Shown one piece after another: positions 33,720 through 42,230 of a stretch of DNA of 42,230 nt. The stretch is from assembly GCA_021324165.1 (NCBI GenBank), contig JAJPJR010000026.1:1-42230 (forward strand), read 5' to 3'. The position numbers and the translations under genes were made by a program. Under the pieces are notes generated by a model. It did not search any database. It was given only the letters and a program-made list of their open reading frames with translations, and was not told where the DNA came from. Every line of letters starts with the position of its first letter. The stretch's first letter is position 1. The stretch comes from Armatimonadota bacterium (GTDB lineage: Bacteria; Armatimonadota; Fimbriimonadia; Fimbriimonadales; ATM1).

Positions 33720-33814
33720 GAATACCTCCATACTGTCGCCTTTCGCGGCTCGCGCCGTTGCGGCTCAAACACGATAAGAATACGTCCCGCCGCCCTCCAA
33801 TTGCGCCCGCAGCC

Positions 33815-35551
33815 TCAATCCGACGCCTTCGAACTCAAAAACTCATTCAGCGCCGAAAGGTCTCCGGTTTGTCGAAACTTCTCCAACTCTTCCCGCCGCT
33901 TCCGCTCCTCGCGCAAAATCTCGATCGCCGATGCGATCTCCGACGGCCTCAGTTCGCCCTCCGCTGGCCGGTCATAAATATGATCAGCCGGGCGGTCGAG
34001 CGCCCGCGCAACCTCCAGCGCCTCGCCCTCGAGGCACGAAACAACCTGGCTCTCATCCCCCTTGGGAGGCTCCTCGAACTGTTCTAACAGAGCGTCGGCC
34101 AGTTTCCGCCCCGGCTCCGAAACGATCAATCCCGGCTCCGCCAGCGCCTCCCAAACCATCTCCCGATACTCCTCGTGCAGCGCAGCGCGCAAGACCGGCC
34201 TCTCAGGCCCGACCGGCAGATCCAAGCTCCGGGCCGACTGCACATTCCGCGGGGCTTTCATCTTCTTCGGCTTGGGTCGAAGCCGCTCGACCTCCAAACG
34301 AACTGCCCTCGACGCCGCATTCCGATCATGCGCCGCCGAGGGGTGCCGAGCCGAAATCTCAACGATCAGCATCTCGGCCTCGATCGGGTCGCCGTGAGCA
34401 AGCACCCTCGCGACCTGCTTCCAAAACGCCGGGTCTTCGATGAACGGTCCGCCACCGGCCTTCCCAGTCATCATCTCCACCTCGAACCTCAGCGGAGACC
34501 GTGCCTGCGAAACGATCTGGCGGAGGTGCTCAGCGCCAAAAGAGCGCAGAACCCCATCTGGGTCCTGCCCTTCGGGCATCCTCGCGATTCTCACCGCTAA
34601 CTGTTCACCCGCGCAAAGGTCGGCGGTTCGAACCGCTGCGCTGACTCCCGGCCCGTCGCCGTCAAACGCCAGGATCACCGTTTCGCACATCCGCTTCAGC
34701 CGCCGCGCATGATGAGTGGTGAAACTCGTTCCGAGAGGCGCCACAGCGTGGGTGATTCCCGCTTTGTGACACGCGATCACATCCATGTACCCTTCGCAGA
34801 TCACCGCTTCGTGAATCTCAGCGATGCGCGGCTTCGCTTTGTTCAAACCGTAAAGCGTCCGGTTCTTTGCAAAAACGCCCGCGATCTCCCGAGAGTTCAG
34901 GTATTTCGGTTCGCCGGTTCCAATCAGCCGCCCGCCGAATGCCGACAGCCTCCCTTTTTCATCTCGGATCGGAAACATCAGCCGGCGGTTGAAAAAGTCG
35001 CGGTAGCCTTGCGATTCATCGCCGCTCACCAAACCGGCGGTCTGTGCGATTGCAAGCGGCACCCTCGCCGCGCGCAGATGGCGGATCAGCCCTTCATCAA
35101 ACTCCGGCGCGAACCCTATCTCCCATTTCAAGCAGGTTTCAAAGTCCAATCCACGCGATTCGGCAAACGCCTTCGCTTCGTGGCTCGATTCGAACTGAGA
35201 CCGAAAGAACGCCTGTGCCGCTTCCAGCGCCTCCCGAATGCGCTGATCATCCGACGAAGCCGCTGGCCGGCCTCCTGTCAGCGCAACGCCTGCGATGTCC
35301 GCAAGAATCTTGAGAGCGTCAACGAACGGCACGTGCTCGGTCTGCATCACCCAGTCGAATGCGTTGCCTTTCGCCTTGCAGCCGAAACAGAAATATCGCT
35401 GGTCGTCGAACACAAAAAAAGAAGGGGAGCGGTCGTCGTGAAACGGACAGCGCCCCTTCCAATGTCTGCCGGATTTTGTCAGCCGAACTCTTTCGCGAAC
35501 AAGTTCCGCTAAATCAATCCGCTCTTTTATCAGTTCGACGTCGGTCTGCAT
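33815..35551 (-). CDS. dnaG: DNA primase
   Basis: The 578-residue protein synthesises RNA primers for replication. The N-terminal CHC2 zinc finger has C35, H38, C55 and C58 (GRCPFHDDRSPSFF, YFCFGCKAKG). The TOPRIM core follows (VICEGYMDVIACHKAGITHAVAPLGTS, AFDGDGPG). The C-terminal ~180 residues are helical, as in the helicase-binding domain. Start is the ATG at 35549-35551; a CATAAT lies 11 nt upstream. Upstream is the Gly-rich protein, 12 bp away, on the same strand. In many bacteria dnaG neighbours rpoD, but here it does not, within the window. Confidence 0.96.
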   Translation of the reverse strand: MQTDVELIKERIDLAELVRERVRLTKSGRHWKGRCPFHDDRSPSFFVFDDQRYFCFGCKAKGNAFDWVMQTEHVPFVDALKILADIAGVALTGGRPAASSDDQRIREALEAAQAFFRSQFESSHEAKAFAESRGLDFETCLKWEIGFAPEFDEGLIRHLRAARVPLAIAQTAGLVSGDESQGYRDFFNRRLMFPIRDEKGRLSAFGGRLIGTGEPKYLNSREIAGVFAKNRTLYGLNKAKPRIAEIHEAVICEGYMDVIACHKAGITHAVAPLGTSFTTHHARRLKRMCETVILAFDGDGPGVSAAVRTADLCAGEQLAVRIARMPEGQDPDGVLRSFGAEHLRQIVSQARSPLRFEVEMMTGKAGGGPFIEDPAFWKQVARVLAHGDPIEAEMLIVEISARHPSAAHDRNAASRAVRLEVERLRPKPKKMKAPRNVQSARSLDLPVGPERPVLRAALHEEYREMVWEALAEPGLIVSEPGRKLADALLEQFEEPPKGDESQVVSCLEGEALEVARALDRPADHIYDRPAEGELRPSEIASAIEILREERKRREELEKFRQTGDLSALNEFLSSKASD

Positions 35552-35563
35552 CCTTCGAGCCGA

Positions 35564-36310
35564 TTATGCACGGCCCGCCGAAACGATGATGGATGTGATC
35601 CGATACGGAGTTTTTTCGGTTTCGCGGGTCAGCCTGAAAGCGACCTTGTATTTGCTCAAAAACTTCACCATGAAGTAGTCGCTTCCCACATCGTAGCTTT
35701 CAGGATCGCTGTACAGCTTGATGACCTGAGCGAGGCTGGATCCCAGGGTGATTCCTTTTGCGGTGCGGACTCTTCCGTCCACCACGCCGATCGCTTCGAT
35801 CTGAACCACCTTGTTGAACTTGTTCAGCACGAAGTTCACACTCGAGCCTGCGCCCCGCCGATAGATCCAGCGGACATACTGCACGTTGTCGGCTCCCTGC
35901 GTGCCGGCTCCTCCGCCAGAGGATCCCGCGCCGCCGGCTGGCCTCGGCGCTCCACCGCTTTCTCCACCAGGGCCGCCTGCGACCTGCGGACGCCTCACCT
36001 GATCAATTCCCAGCGGCGGAACCACAAACTCGGCGCCTCCCGCCGCGCCTCGGCCCCCGCCGCCCGCGGGCGGTGCGCCGACACCCGATGGACCGCGGCT
36101 GCCGCCGCCTCCGCCTCCCATCGCGTTGTTCTGGCTGAACGTCACTGCCTGAACGTCCGTGGGAGAGCCGAACTTCTTCACCACGGTCACGCCCGTGTCA
36201 TACAATCTGATTCCCAGCAGGCCGACTTCGGCCTTGGGAGCCTGCGCGGGCATGGCGCCCATGAACGTGGCGCCTGCCGCAAGCACACTAATCTTGAGTA
36301 AATCCTTCAC
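35564..36310 (-). CDS. Secreted protein with two repeat units split by a Gly-rich insert
   Basis: The GTG start gives 248 residues, GGAGG lying 10 nt upstream. After an N-terminal hydrophobic stretch (6-22) there is GIRLYDTGVTVVKKFGSP (33-50) and a related GITLGSSLAQVIKLYSDP at 187-204. Both resemble the short repeat G-x2-L-x4-VxxxfGxP found in several bacterial secreted lipoprotein-like proteins (recollection). Between them lies a Gly/Pro/Ala-rich stretch (65-140), which looks like an expanded low-complexity linker. It is divergent from trxA. No function assigned. Confidence 0.6.
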   Translation of the reverse strand: MKDLLKISVLAAGATFMGAMPAQAPKAEVGLLGIRLYDTGVTVVKKFGSPTDVQAVTFSQNNAMGGGGGGSRGPSGVGAPPAGGGGRGAAGGAEFVVPPLGIDQVRRPQVAGGPGGESGGAPRPAGGAGSSGGGAGTQGADNVQYVRWIYRRGAGSSVNFVLNKFNKVVQIEAIGVVDGRVRTAKGITLGSSLAQVIKLYSDPESYDVGSDYFMVKFLSKYKVAFRLTRETEKTPYRITSIIVSAGRA

Positions 36311-36427
36311 GCGAACTGTTCCTCCTTGCAGGATCGTTTCCGACCGCAGCGTCTCGGCTATTTTGACGCAATCCTGCCGTTTTTGTTACGGGCCCCAGGA
36401 ACACGAACCGGGGTAACCTGCCTTACA

Positions 36428-36441
36428 ATTAGTATACTAAT
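36428..36441. promoter_or_regulatory. 14-bp perfect palindrome over the trxA -10 box (candidate operator)
   Basis: ATTAGTATACTAAT is self-complementary throughout, contains a -10-like TATACT (36433-36438) and ends just before the GGAGG ribosome-binding site (36443-36447) of trxA. It may equally act on the divergent gene at 36310. Such symmetric AT-rich sites are typical of repressors, for example HxlR or MarR types, but no regulator gene is in the window. Confidence 0.5.
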
Positions 36442-36457
36442 CGGAGGTTTTGATCGA

Positions 36458-36784
36458 ATGGCAACAGCCGCGCCGCTTTCGGCGAACGAATTTCAAGAGA
36501 AAATTGCTAACAGCCCCACTCCCGTGCTGGTGGACTTCTGGGCCGAATGGTGCGGCCCCTGCAAGGCGATCGCGCCCCACGTCGAAGAGATCGCAAAACA
36601 GTACGAAGGAAGGCTCAAGGTGTTCAAAGTAGACGTGGATCAAGAGGCCGAGTTCGCAGGCTCGTTCGGCGTACTCAGCATCCCCACGCTCATCATTTTC
36701 AAAAACGGAAAAGTGTTCGACACCATCGTAGGATTCACCTCGCAAGAACTGATCGCCAAGGCCGTAGACCGGGCCCTCGCCTAA
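36458..36784 (+). CDS. trxA: Thioredoxin
   Basis: The 108-residue protein is a complete thioredoxin with the active site WCGPC (C32, C35), the WAEWCGPCK context, DVDQEAEFAGSFGVLSIPTLIIF containing the cis-proline, and a normal end. It reduces protein disulfides in the cytoplasm with thioredoxin reductase. GGAGG lies 10 nt before the ATG. The palindrome over its promoter suggests redox or other control. murJ follows after 9 bp, and the open frame upstream of 36458 is not coding. Confidence 0.96.
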   Translation: MATAAPLSANEFQEKIANSPTPVLVDFWAEWCGPCKAIAPHVEEIAKQYEGRLKVFKVDVDQEAEFAGSFGVLSIPTLIIFKNGKVFDTIVGFTSQELIAKAVDRALA

Positions 36785-36793
36785 CCAAACTCA

Positions 36794-38407
36794 GTGCCGC
36801 AAGCGCCCAAGCAGATGACCCTCTCCCAAGCGGGAGGCTGCATGGCGCTTGCGATCTTTCTTTCGCGCATTCTCGGTTTTGTGCGCGATGCGGCGATCTC
36901 CTACCGGTTCGGACTTAGTCTCGAACGCGATGCGTACGTCGCGGCGTTCACTCTTCCCGACATTCTGTATTTCCTGATCGCAGGAGGAGCGCTAAGCAGC
37001 GCAATCATCCCGATTTTTACGCGCTACGTTGAAGAAGGCAAACCGGATGAAGCGTGGAGAGTGTTCTCTTCGATCGTCTGCGTGCTTGGCGCGATCGTAA
37101 CCGCGTTCGTAATCGCGGCGTGGATCTTCGCCGATCCGATCGTTTCGATCATCTTCAAAGACCTCGATCCTTCGATTCAGCCGCTCACCGCAAACCTCGC
37201 GCGCGTGCTTCTTCCCAGCCAGATCGCGTTTTTCATCGGCGGCCTGATCTTTGGAACGATGTACGCCCAGCGCCACTTCGTGATTCCCGCGATGGCGCCC
37301 AACGTTTATAACGTAGGAATCATCTGCGGCGCGATGTTTTTCGCGCCCCTTATCTCGCCGGCGATCTTCGGCCCGGCTTGGGGCGCGCTGATCGGCGCGG
37401 TTGTCGGCAACCTGGTGATTCCGATCTTCGCGCTCAAAAAGTTTGGTGCCAAATTCGAACTCCGGTTTGACTTCAACCATCCAGGCGTTCGGCGAATCCT
37501 CCGATTGATGGTTCCCGTGATTTTTGGATTGGGGCTGCCGGGAATCTACGCGATCTTTCTTCGATGGTTCGGTTCACACTATCCTCAGCACGCGATCTCC
37601 GCGCTCGATATCGGCAACAAAATCATGCAGGCTCCGCTTGGAATTTTCGGGCAGTCGCTTGCGATCGCCGTTTATCCTGTGCTCTCTTCGTTCCATTCAC
37701 AATCCAAATCCGCGCAGTTTCTCAGCACCGTTGGCAAAACAACACGCACCGCGCTGTTCGTCGGCCTGATTCTTTCCGCGCTCATCGTCGCGCTTTCGAC
37801 CGACATCGTGCGCGTGCAGAACCAGTACGGCAAGTTTTCTTCGGCAGACACGGCGTTCGTGGCCAAATGCGCGGCGATGTACGGCATCGGCGTTTTCGCT
37901 TGGTGCGCTCATCCGATTCTCACGCGCGCGTTTTTCGCCATGGAAGATGCTTGGACGCCCGTCATTCTCGGAACCATCACCACGTTTCTGTTCGTGGCAG
38001 GCTGCGGGGTGGTGCAGCGTCTCGATCTCGGCTATGAGTGGCTCGCGTTCTGGCTTTCGATCTGCGCGATCATCCTGGTCATTCTGCTTTTCATCAGCCT
38101 GCGGAGCCGGCTCGGCCGAATCGAAGGCAGCGAAACCCTCCGACTGATTCTTGCCGCCCTGCCCCTTGCCGTTGGCATTGCGGCGCTCATCAGGCTTGCT
38201 GGAGCCGCCGTACCGGTTCCCGCGGCAAAGCACAGCCTGGCGTTTTCGGTCGTCCGCCTGCTGCTCCTCGGCGGCTCGGGCTTTTTGGCGTTCGTGTTTG
38301 TGGGAACCCGGCTCGGGATCAAAGAGGCCCAGTACGTTTGGAAAGCCCTCGCCCGCCGCCTGATGGGAAAGGAGCAGGGTTCACAACCGCCCGGCGGAAG
38401 CCGATAA
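36794..38407 (+). CDS. murJ: Lipid II flippase MurJ
   Basis: The 537-residue polytopic protein (GTG start, 9 bp after trxA) has the MurJ/MviN pattern of about 14 membrane helices: SRILGFVRDAAISYRFG with the conserved Arg and Asp, then AYVAAFTLPDILYFLIAGGALSSAIIPIFT. It moves lipid II across the cytoplasmic membrane for peptidoglycan synthesis. The C-terminus is positively charged. Essential in many bacteria. Confidence 0.95.
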   Translation: MPQAPKQMTLSQAGGCMALAIFLSRILGFVRDAAISYRFGLSLERDAYVAAFTLPDILYFLIAGGALSSAIIPIFTRYVEEGKPDEAWRVFSSIVCVLGAIVTAFVIAAWIFADPIVSIIFKDLDPSIQPLTANLARVLLPSQIAFFIGGLIFGTMYAQRHFVIPAMAPNVYNVGIICGAMFFAPLISPAIFGPAWGALIGAVVGNLVIPIFALKKFGAKFELRFDFNHPGVRRILRLMVPVIFGLGLPGIYAIFLRWFGSHYPQHAISALDIGNKIMQAPLGIFGQSLAIAVYPVLSSFHSQSKSAQFLSTVGKTTRTALFVGLILSALIVALSTDIVRVQNQYGKFSSADTAFVAKCAAMYGIGVFAWCAHPILTRAFFAMEDAWTPVILGTITTFLFVAGCGVVQRLDLGYEWLAFWLSICAIILVILLFISLRSRLGRIEGSETLRLILAALPLAVGIAALIRLAGAAVPVPAAKHSLAFSVVRLLLLGGSGFLAFVFVGTRLGIKEAQYVWKALARRLMGKEQGSQPPGGSR

Positions 38408-38446
38408 TCCTTTCCAAACCACTCTTCAGTTTGCGCGAGGTTTCAC

Positions 38447-39064
38447 ATGGTACGCACTGGAAGCACCGTTCTCATCGTCAACTCGACCCCCAGCGGGGCG
38501 GCCCGCCGGACGGGCAAAATCCTTTCGGTCAACCCGTTTTTGATCGAGGGGCTCAACGCCGACCAGCCCCTTGGGCTGCAAGCCGGCGAACGGGTTTCGC
38601 TCATCTATTCGAGCCCCGATCTTCAGCTGCACTCGCCTTCGACGATTGTGGATGCAAAATCGGGCCCCGATGGGTGGCTCGCCGAACTGCAGCCGATTGA
38701 CTGGACGGAACTCGAAAGGCGCCGCGCGATCCGATACCCGGCTTCCCTGGAAGGCGACATCTCGGTCGTGCTGGAAGCGGGATCGGCGCCGCAGATCATC
38801 AGTGCGCCGCTGAAGATCGAAAACATCAGCGAAACCGGCTGTTTTCTCACCGCCCAAGTTCCGTTGATCCGCGGCGATCTTGTTTCGATCGCCCTCACCG
38901 ACCCGCTCACGTCGGGATGCCACAAACTTTTCGGAATCGTCGCGCGCGCCGTTGAACCGAACGGATATGGCGTGGAGTTTTTCGACTATTCGCAGAATTC
39001 GCACGCGTGGCTCGCAGATCTGGTCGAGAGCATTAAAACGCACTCGAGCCGCGGAGTCGCATAA
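38447..39064 (+). CDS. PilZ domain protein (c-di-GMP binding)
   Basis: This 205-residue protein has a YcgR-like N-terminal barrel (residues ~5-85) and a PilZ domain with both signatures: R91-R-R-A-I-R96 and N126-I-S-E-T-G131, the positions that bind cyclic di-GMP. Such proteins regulate motility, polysaccharide secretion or pili in response to c-di-GMP. It follows murJ after 39 bp and converges on dapF with a 3-bp gap. Together with the prepilin-like genes it suggests surface or pilus-related control, which is inference. Confidence 0.9.
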   Translation: MVRTGSTVLIVNSTPSGAARRTGKILSVNPFLIEGLNADQPLGLQAGERVSLIYSSPDLQLHSPSTIVDAKSGPDGWLAELQPIDWTELERRRAIRYPASLEGDISVVLEAGSAPQIISAPLKIENISETGCFLTAQVPLIRGDLVSIALTDPLTSGCHKLFGIVARAVEPNGYGVEFFDYSQNSHAWLADLVESIKTHSSRGVA

Positions 39065-39067
39065 CGA

Positions 39068-39922
39068 TCACGCAGGCCAAACGCCTTCAAAAACGGTAAC
39101 CGCCGGGCCGGTCATCAACACCCGCCCGTCTTCACGATATTCGATTTTCAGATCGCCTCCAGGAAGATGCGTCGTAACTTCACGTTCGGTTAACCCGTTT
39201 TCGAAAGCCGCAACGGCGACGGCGCACGCTCCAGTTCCGCATGCGAGCGTTGCTCCCGCTCCGCGCTCCCAAGTGCGCATTTTAATTTCGGTGCGCGAAA
39301 CGATTTGAGCGAACTGCGCGTTCACCCGATTCGGAAACTCCGGCGCGTTTTCGATCCCTGGTCCCCAAACTTCGAGCGGCACTGCGTCCACGTTTTCGAC
39401 AAATATCACGCAGTGCGGATTCCCCATCGAAACCGCGGCCGCTTCGAACGTCTGCCCAGCCGCGTTCAACGCGAAGCGGATCGCTTTTTCGGCGGCAGGG
39501 CCGGTCATCGGAATCTGCCCCCGCTCCAGCCTCGCCACGCCCATATCCACCTTCACCCAGTCCACGGTGCCGTTGCCCGTTCGGCTTCCCGTTTCCAAAC
39601 TCAGCAAACCGTTTCCGGTGCGCATGGCGATCGGGTTTTCGTTTGCGATCTTCCGCTCGCGAACGAGTTTGGCGGCGCACCTTACGCCGTTGCCGCACAT
39701 CTCCGCTTCGCTTCCATCGGGGTTCAGCATGCGCATGCGCAAAACGCCGTCGGGGTCTCGAACGATCAGGATCAGACCGTCGCCGCCTACCCCCGCTCGC
39801 CGGTCGTTGATCGCGATCGCCAGCTTGCGCAGATCGTCGTTCGGCGCAGGCGTTGTAACCCCATCAATCACAATGAAATCGTTTCCGATTCCGTGCATTT
39901 TCGTGAAGCGGATCGCGTTCAA
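39068..39922 (-). CDS. dapF: Diaminopimelate epimerase
   Basis: The 284-residue enzyme interconverts LL- and meso-diaminopimelate for lysine and peptidoglycan. Its two catalytic cysteines are C76 in MCGNGVRC and C228 in ACGTGAC; HGIGNDFIVID marks the N-terminus. The TTG start overlaps the stop of hfq by 4 bp; an ATG eight codons downstream would lose the first beta strand. Third gene of the miaA-hfq-dapF unit. Confidence 0.95.
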   Translation of the reverse strand: MNAIRFTKMHGIGNDFIVIDGVTTPAPNDDLRKLAIAINDRRAGVGGDGLILIVRDPDGVLRMRMLNPDGSEAEMCGNGVRCAAKLVRERKIANENPIAMRTGNGLLSLETGSRTGNGTVDWVKVDMGVARLERGQIPMTGPAAEKAIRFALNAAGQTFEAAAVSMGNPHCVIFVENVDAVPLEVWGPGIENAPEFPNRVNAQFAQIVSRTEIKMRTWERGAGATLACGTGACAVAVAAFENGLTEREVTTHLPGGDLKIEYREDGRVLMTGPAVTVFEGVWPA

Positions 39923-40179
39923 GAGTGCTCCTCGGCGTGCACCTTGCCGGCCTGCGGGCGATATGCCGCCACAGCCTCGGCAGGCAGAATCGCAAGAACG
40001 GCGTGCTTGTAAATTAACTGCACCGGCTTTCCGGGCGATTCGAAAAGAATGCTGAACGCGTCGAACCCGCGGACGTATCCTTTGAGTTGAACGTTGCCAT
40101 TCAAATAGATCGTAACACCCACGTTTTCCTTTCGCAGTTGGTTCAGAAACGTATCTTGTAAGTTCATCGCCTTACTCAT
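39919..40179 (-). CDS. hfq: RNA chaperone Hfq
   Basis: The 86-residue Hfq has both Sm motifs: NLQDTFLNQLRKENVGVTIYLNGNVQLKGYVRGFDAFSILF and the YKHA box (Y57, K58, H59) that forms the proximal RNA-binding site. Hexameric Hfq promotes pairing of small RNAs with mRNAs. GGGAGG lies 6 nt before ATG 40179. It follows miaA after 20 bp, the same arrangement as in many bacteria. C-terminal tail is short (about 20 residues). Confidence 0.95.
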   Translation of the reverse strand: MSKAMNLQDTFLNQLRKENVGVTIYLNGNVQLKGYVRGFDAFSILFESPGKPVQLIYKHAVLAILPAEAVAAYRPQAGKVHAEEHS

Positions 40180-40199
40180 GCCGGTTCCTCCCAAGTTTT

Positions 40200-41096
40200 T
40201 TAACTTTCATCGGACTTGCGCTCCAATAACATCGCATGCACATCCCGCCACCTGACGGGCCATTCCAAACGTACGGCGTCGGGCTCCATTCGAAGCCAAC
40301 TCGCCTGCCTTTTCGCATATCTGCGCGTCCTTGTGATTATCCTATCCGTTGCGTCTTGAATTGTCAAGTTTCCCAGAACGCACTGGGCAAGTTCGGCATA
40401 CCCGATCGCCCGAAACGCGGGCGAATTGAGCTGCACACCCATCTTCATTAACGACCGAACCTCCTCGATCCATCCGCTTTCGATCTGAAAAATCACTCTT
40501 TGGGCGATCCGATCTCGCAGCACCTGCCTTGGCGGATCGAGAACAAGTTTGAGCGTGGAGGCTTCGCGAACCGCCTGGCGGCCGGCGGCGGGAAGGCGCG
40601 TCCGCTCGATCATCCTTACCAGGTGCCTCGGATTGTTCAGCGTGCTGTTCGAGAGGCTCGCCGCGTCCAATCCGGCTTCTTGGGCAAGCCGCATTCCTCC
40701 GACCTCTTTGAACCGCAGGGTAAGCCGCTCCCTCTCGGCTTGATCTCCGGGCGGGGAAGGCATGAACCCTTCGAGCAGCGCCCGGGCGTAAAGCCCCGAA
40801 CCGCCGGCTACCACGACGCTCGACGTCCGCTCCAGTTCGGATCGCATCAACGGCCGCGCTTCGGCCAGGAATCTGCCGACCGTGTACGACGTTTCCGGCG
40901 GCAGAAAATCGAGCATCAGGTACCTGCTTCGGTCCACCGGCTTGGCGGTTCCGATGTCCAGCCCGCGGTACATCTGGAACGCGTCGGCGTTCAGGATTTT
41001 GCAGTCCAGGGTGTCGGCGATCTTTTCTGCCAGCTCGGTTTTGCCCGATGCCGTCGGGCCGAGCACTCCCACGATCAGCCTTGCATCCGGTGCCAC
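40200..41096 (-). CDS. miaA: tRNA dimethylallyltransferase
   Basis: MiaA prenylates adenosine 37 of tRNAs that read codons starting with U. The P-loop GPTASGKTELAEKIADTL, NADAFQMYRGLDIGTAKP (the usual D-S-x-Q is A-D-A-F-Q here), VVAGGSGLYARALLEG and the C-terminal RTRRYAKRQASWLRM motif are present. The start is uncertain: GTG 41096 (298 residues) is used here because it leaves room for gcvT; a TTG at 41147 would add 17 residues and overlap gcvT's 5' end. Divergent from gcvT. Confidence 0.9.
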   Translation of the reverse strand: MAPDARLIVGVLGPTASGKTELAEKIADTLDCKILNADAFQMYRGLDIGTAKPVDRSRYLMLDFLPPETSYTVGRFLAEARPLMRSELERTSSVVVAGGSGLYARALLEGFMPSPPGDQAERERLTLRFKEVGGMRLAQEAGLDAASLSNSTLNNPRHLVRMIERTRLPAAGRQAVREASTLKLVLDPPRQVLRDRIAQRVIFQIESGWIEEVRSLMKMGVQLNSPAFRAIGYAELAQCVLGNLTIQDATDRIITRTRRYAKRQASWLRMEPDAVRLEWPVRWRDVHAMLLERKSDES

Positions 41097-41125
41097 AGTT
41101 TTCTGATGATGAATCAGATCGCCGG

Positions 41126-41131
41126 TAAACT
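41126..41131 (+). promoter_or_regulatory. -10-like box for gcvT, probable leaderless start
   Basis: TAAACT lies exactly 6 nt before the GTG at 41138, with a partial -35 match (CTGATG) 17 nt upstream. There is no Shine-Dalgarno between. Same spacing as at the selenoprotein and isomerase-family genes. Confidence 0.4.
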
Positions 41132-41137
41132 TCCCGC

Positions 41138-42230
41138 GTGGAGCCAAAACGAACCTCTTTGTATCCGTGTCATCTGGAATCGAACGCGCGCATTGTGGAG
41201 TATGCGGGCTGGCAGATGCCGGTGCAGTATTCCGGCGTGATCGCGGAGTGCAAAGCGGTGCGGTCGTCGGCAGGGATGTTCGATGTGTCGCACATGGGCA
41301 GAACCAGGTTCTTGGGGGAAGGTGCGTTCGATCTGCTCGAAAACCTCACCACCAACGACGTTTCGAACCTTGCCGATCACGGTTCGCAATATTCGATGCT
41401 CTGCTATCCGGACGGAACGGTTGTTGACGATATCTACGTGTACCGGATCGCGCGTGATGAGTTTCGGGTGATTATCAACGCCGCAAACCGCGAAAAAGAC
41501 GTCGCGTGGTTTTTGGAGCACGGCGCTGACGAAACCGGTTTCGAAGATGAAACCGAATTCACGGCGATGATCGCGGTGCAGGGCCCTTCGGCGCGCGAAA
41601 AAGTGCAGGCCGTTGCATCCGAAGACCTGATGCGGATCGAAAAATATCACTCCGCGGAATGCGCCATCGGCGGCGTGCGCACGTTTGTGGGCAGAACGGG
41701 ATACACGGGCGAAGACGGCTTCGAACTGGTGATGCCTTCCGACTTTGCTCCCGACATCTGGCGCGCTCTGATCAAGCAGGGCGTCGTTCCGTGCGGGCTC
41801 GCGGCGCGCGACGCGCTGCGGGTGGAGGCAGGGCTCCCGTTATATGGTCATGAGATCAGCGACAAAATCAACCCGATCGAGGCGGGGCTCGGGTGGGTGT
41901 GCTCAAAAACCAAAACGTTCATCGGTTCGGATGCGATCAACAAGATGCGCGCAGAACGGCCTTCCAAAAAACTTGTTGGCGTGAAAATGAAAAGCAAGAT
42001 GATTCCGCGCGAAGGCTACGAACTGTATCGCGGCGGGCAGAGAATCGGTGTGATGACCAGCGGCGTTTTTTCGCCGTTGTTGGATTGCGGAATCGGTTTT
42101 GCTTTCGCTGCCTCCGAGCATTCTGCGCCGGGAGAGTGCGAACTTCTGGTCCGCGGCGCGATGGTTCCGGCTCAGATCGTTGGCAAACGTTTTTTGGCGG
42201 ATTCGAGGGCCGCGCAGGAAGCAGCCAAGA
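41138..42230 (+). CDS. gcvT: Aminomethyltransferase of the glycine cleavage system (3' end beyond the window)
   Basis: The frame opens with GTG at 41138 after a TAA at 41126-41128 and remains open to the window end, 364 codons, close to the usual length. GcvT (T protein) passes the methylene of the aminomethyl lipoyl-H protein to tetrahydrofolate. Signature stretches: RIVEYAGWQMPVQYSGVIAE, GMFDVSHMG, LTTNDVSNL, GYTGEDGFELVM and LRVEAGLPLYGHE. No Shine-Dalgarno precedes the start; see the -10-like box 6 nt upstream. The downstream gcv genes cannot be seen. Confidence 0.94.
   Translation, partial: MEPKRTSLYPCHLESNARIVEYAGWQMPVQYSGVIAECKAVRSSAGMFDVSHMGRTRFLGEGAFDLLENLTTNDVSNLADHGSQYSMLCYPDGTVVDDIYVYRIARDEFRVIINAANREKDVAWFLEHGADETGFEDETEFTAMIAVQGPSAREKVQAVASEDLMRIEKYHSAECAIGGVRTFVGRTGYTGEDGFELVMPSDFAPDIWRALIKQGVVPCGLAARDALRVEAGLPLYGHEISDKINPIEAGLGWVCSKTKTFIGSDAINKMRAERPSKKLVGVKMKSKMIPREGYELYRGGQRIGVMTSGVFSPLLDCGIGFAFAASEHSAPGECELLVRGAMVPAQIVGKRFLADSRAAQEAAK

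Overview
The window looks like a compact bacterial chromosome segment of moderate to high GC. Genes are tightly packed, often overlap by 1-4 nt, and convergent genes overlap by up to 20 nt. The mix (two prepilin-like H-X9-DG proteins, several secreted beta-propellers and subtilases, DinB-fold proteins, a fused E1 alpha-beta dehydrogenase and a membrane operon resembling what I recall as DUF6754) fits Armatimonadota (Fimbriimonadia-like). That placement is inference; there is no rRNA or other phylogenetic marker in the window.

Layout. 1-2045: accessory region with an orphan RHS tip, two small ORFs and a REP-like repeat that occurs at the left edge and as a tandem array at 1551-1948. 2165-7011: a DinB protein (+), a TIM-barrel isomerase-like protein (-), a redoxin-DinB pair (-) and a subtilase (-). 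7119-9142 (+): a frame-disrupted secreted protein and a stalk-domain protein. 9123-11332 (-): YjbQ and a second subtilase. 11449-17439 (+): six-gene operon of unknown membrane proteins ending in recO. 17436-20611 (-): PD40 propeller, M28-like/PDZ protein, tgt. 20721-24976 (+): trpD-trpC-trpF followed by biotin carboxylase and a biotin carrier. 24957-36310 (-): sugar dehydrogenase-like propeller, two prepilin-like proteins, fused E1 dehydrogenase, WD40 protein, GYF protein, Spy-like protein, dnaG, Gly-rich protein. 36458-39064 (+): trxA, murJ, PilZ protein. 39068-41096 (-): miaA-hfq-dapF. 41138 to the end (+): gcvT.

Most notable. At 4698-5162 (-) a thioredoxin-fold gene carries an in-frame TGA directly after a Cys codon. 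The frame continues for a full redoxin C-terminus, and a bacterial SECIS-like hairpin follows the TGA at the same distance (18 nt to the GGUC loop) and with the same apical sequence as I recall for E. coli fdhF. I read it as an overlooked selenoprotein with a Cys-Sec pair, translationally coupled to a DinB-fold gene. Other points worth checking: a Tgt whose three zinc cysteines are all replaced, the uncharacterised membrane operon, the repeat-bounded RHS tip cassette, -10-like boxes exactly 6 nt from start codons (leaderless transcripts), and a 14-bp perfect palindrome over the trxA promoter.
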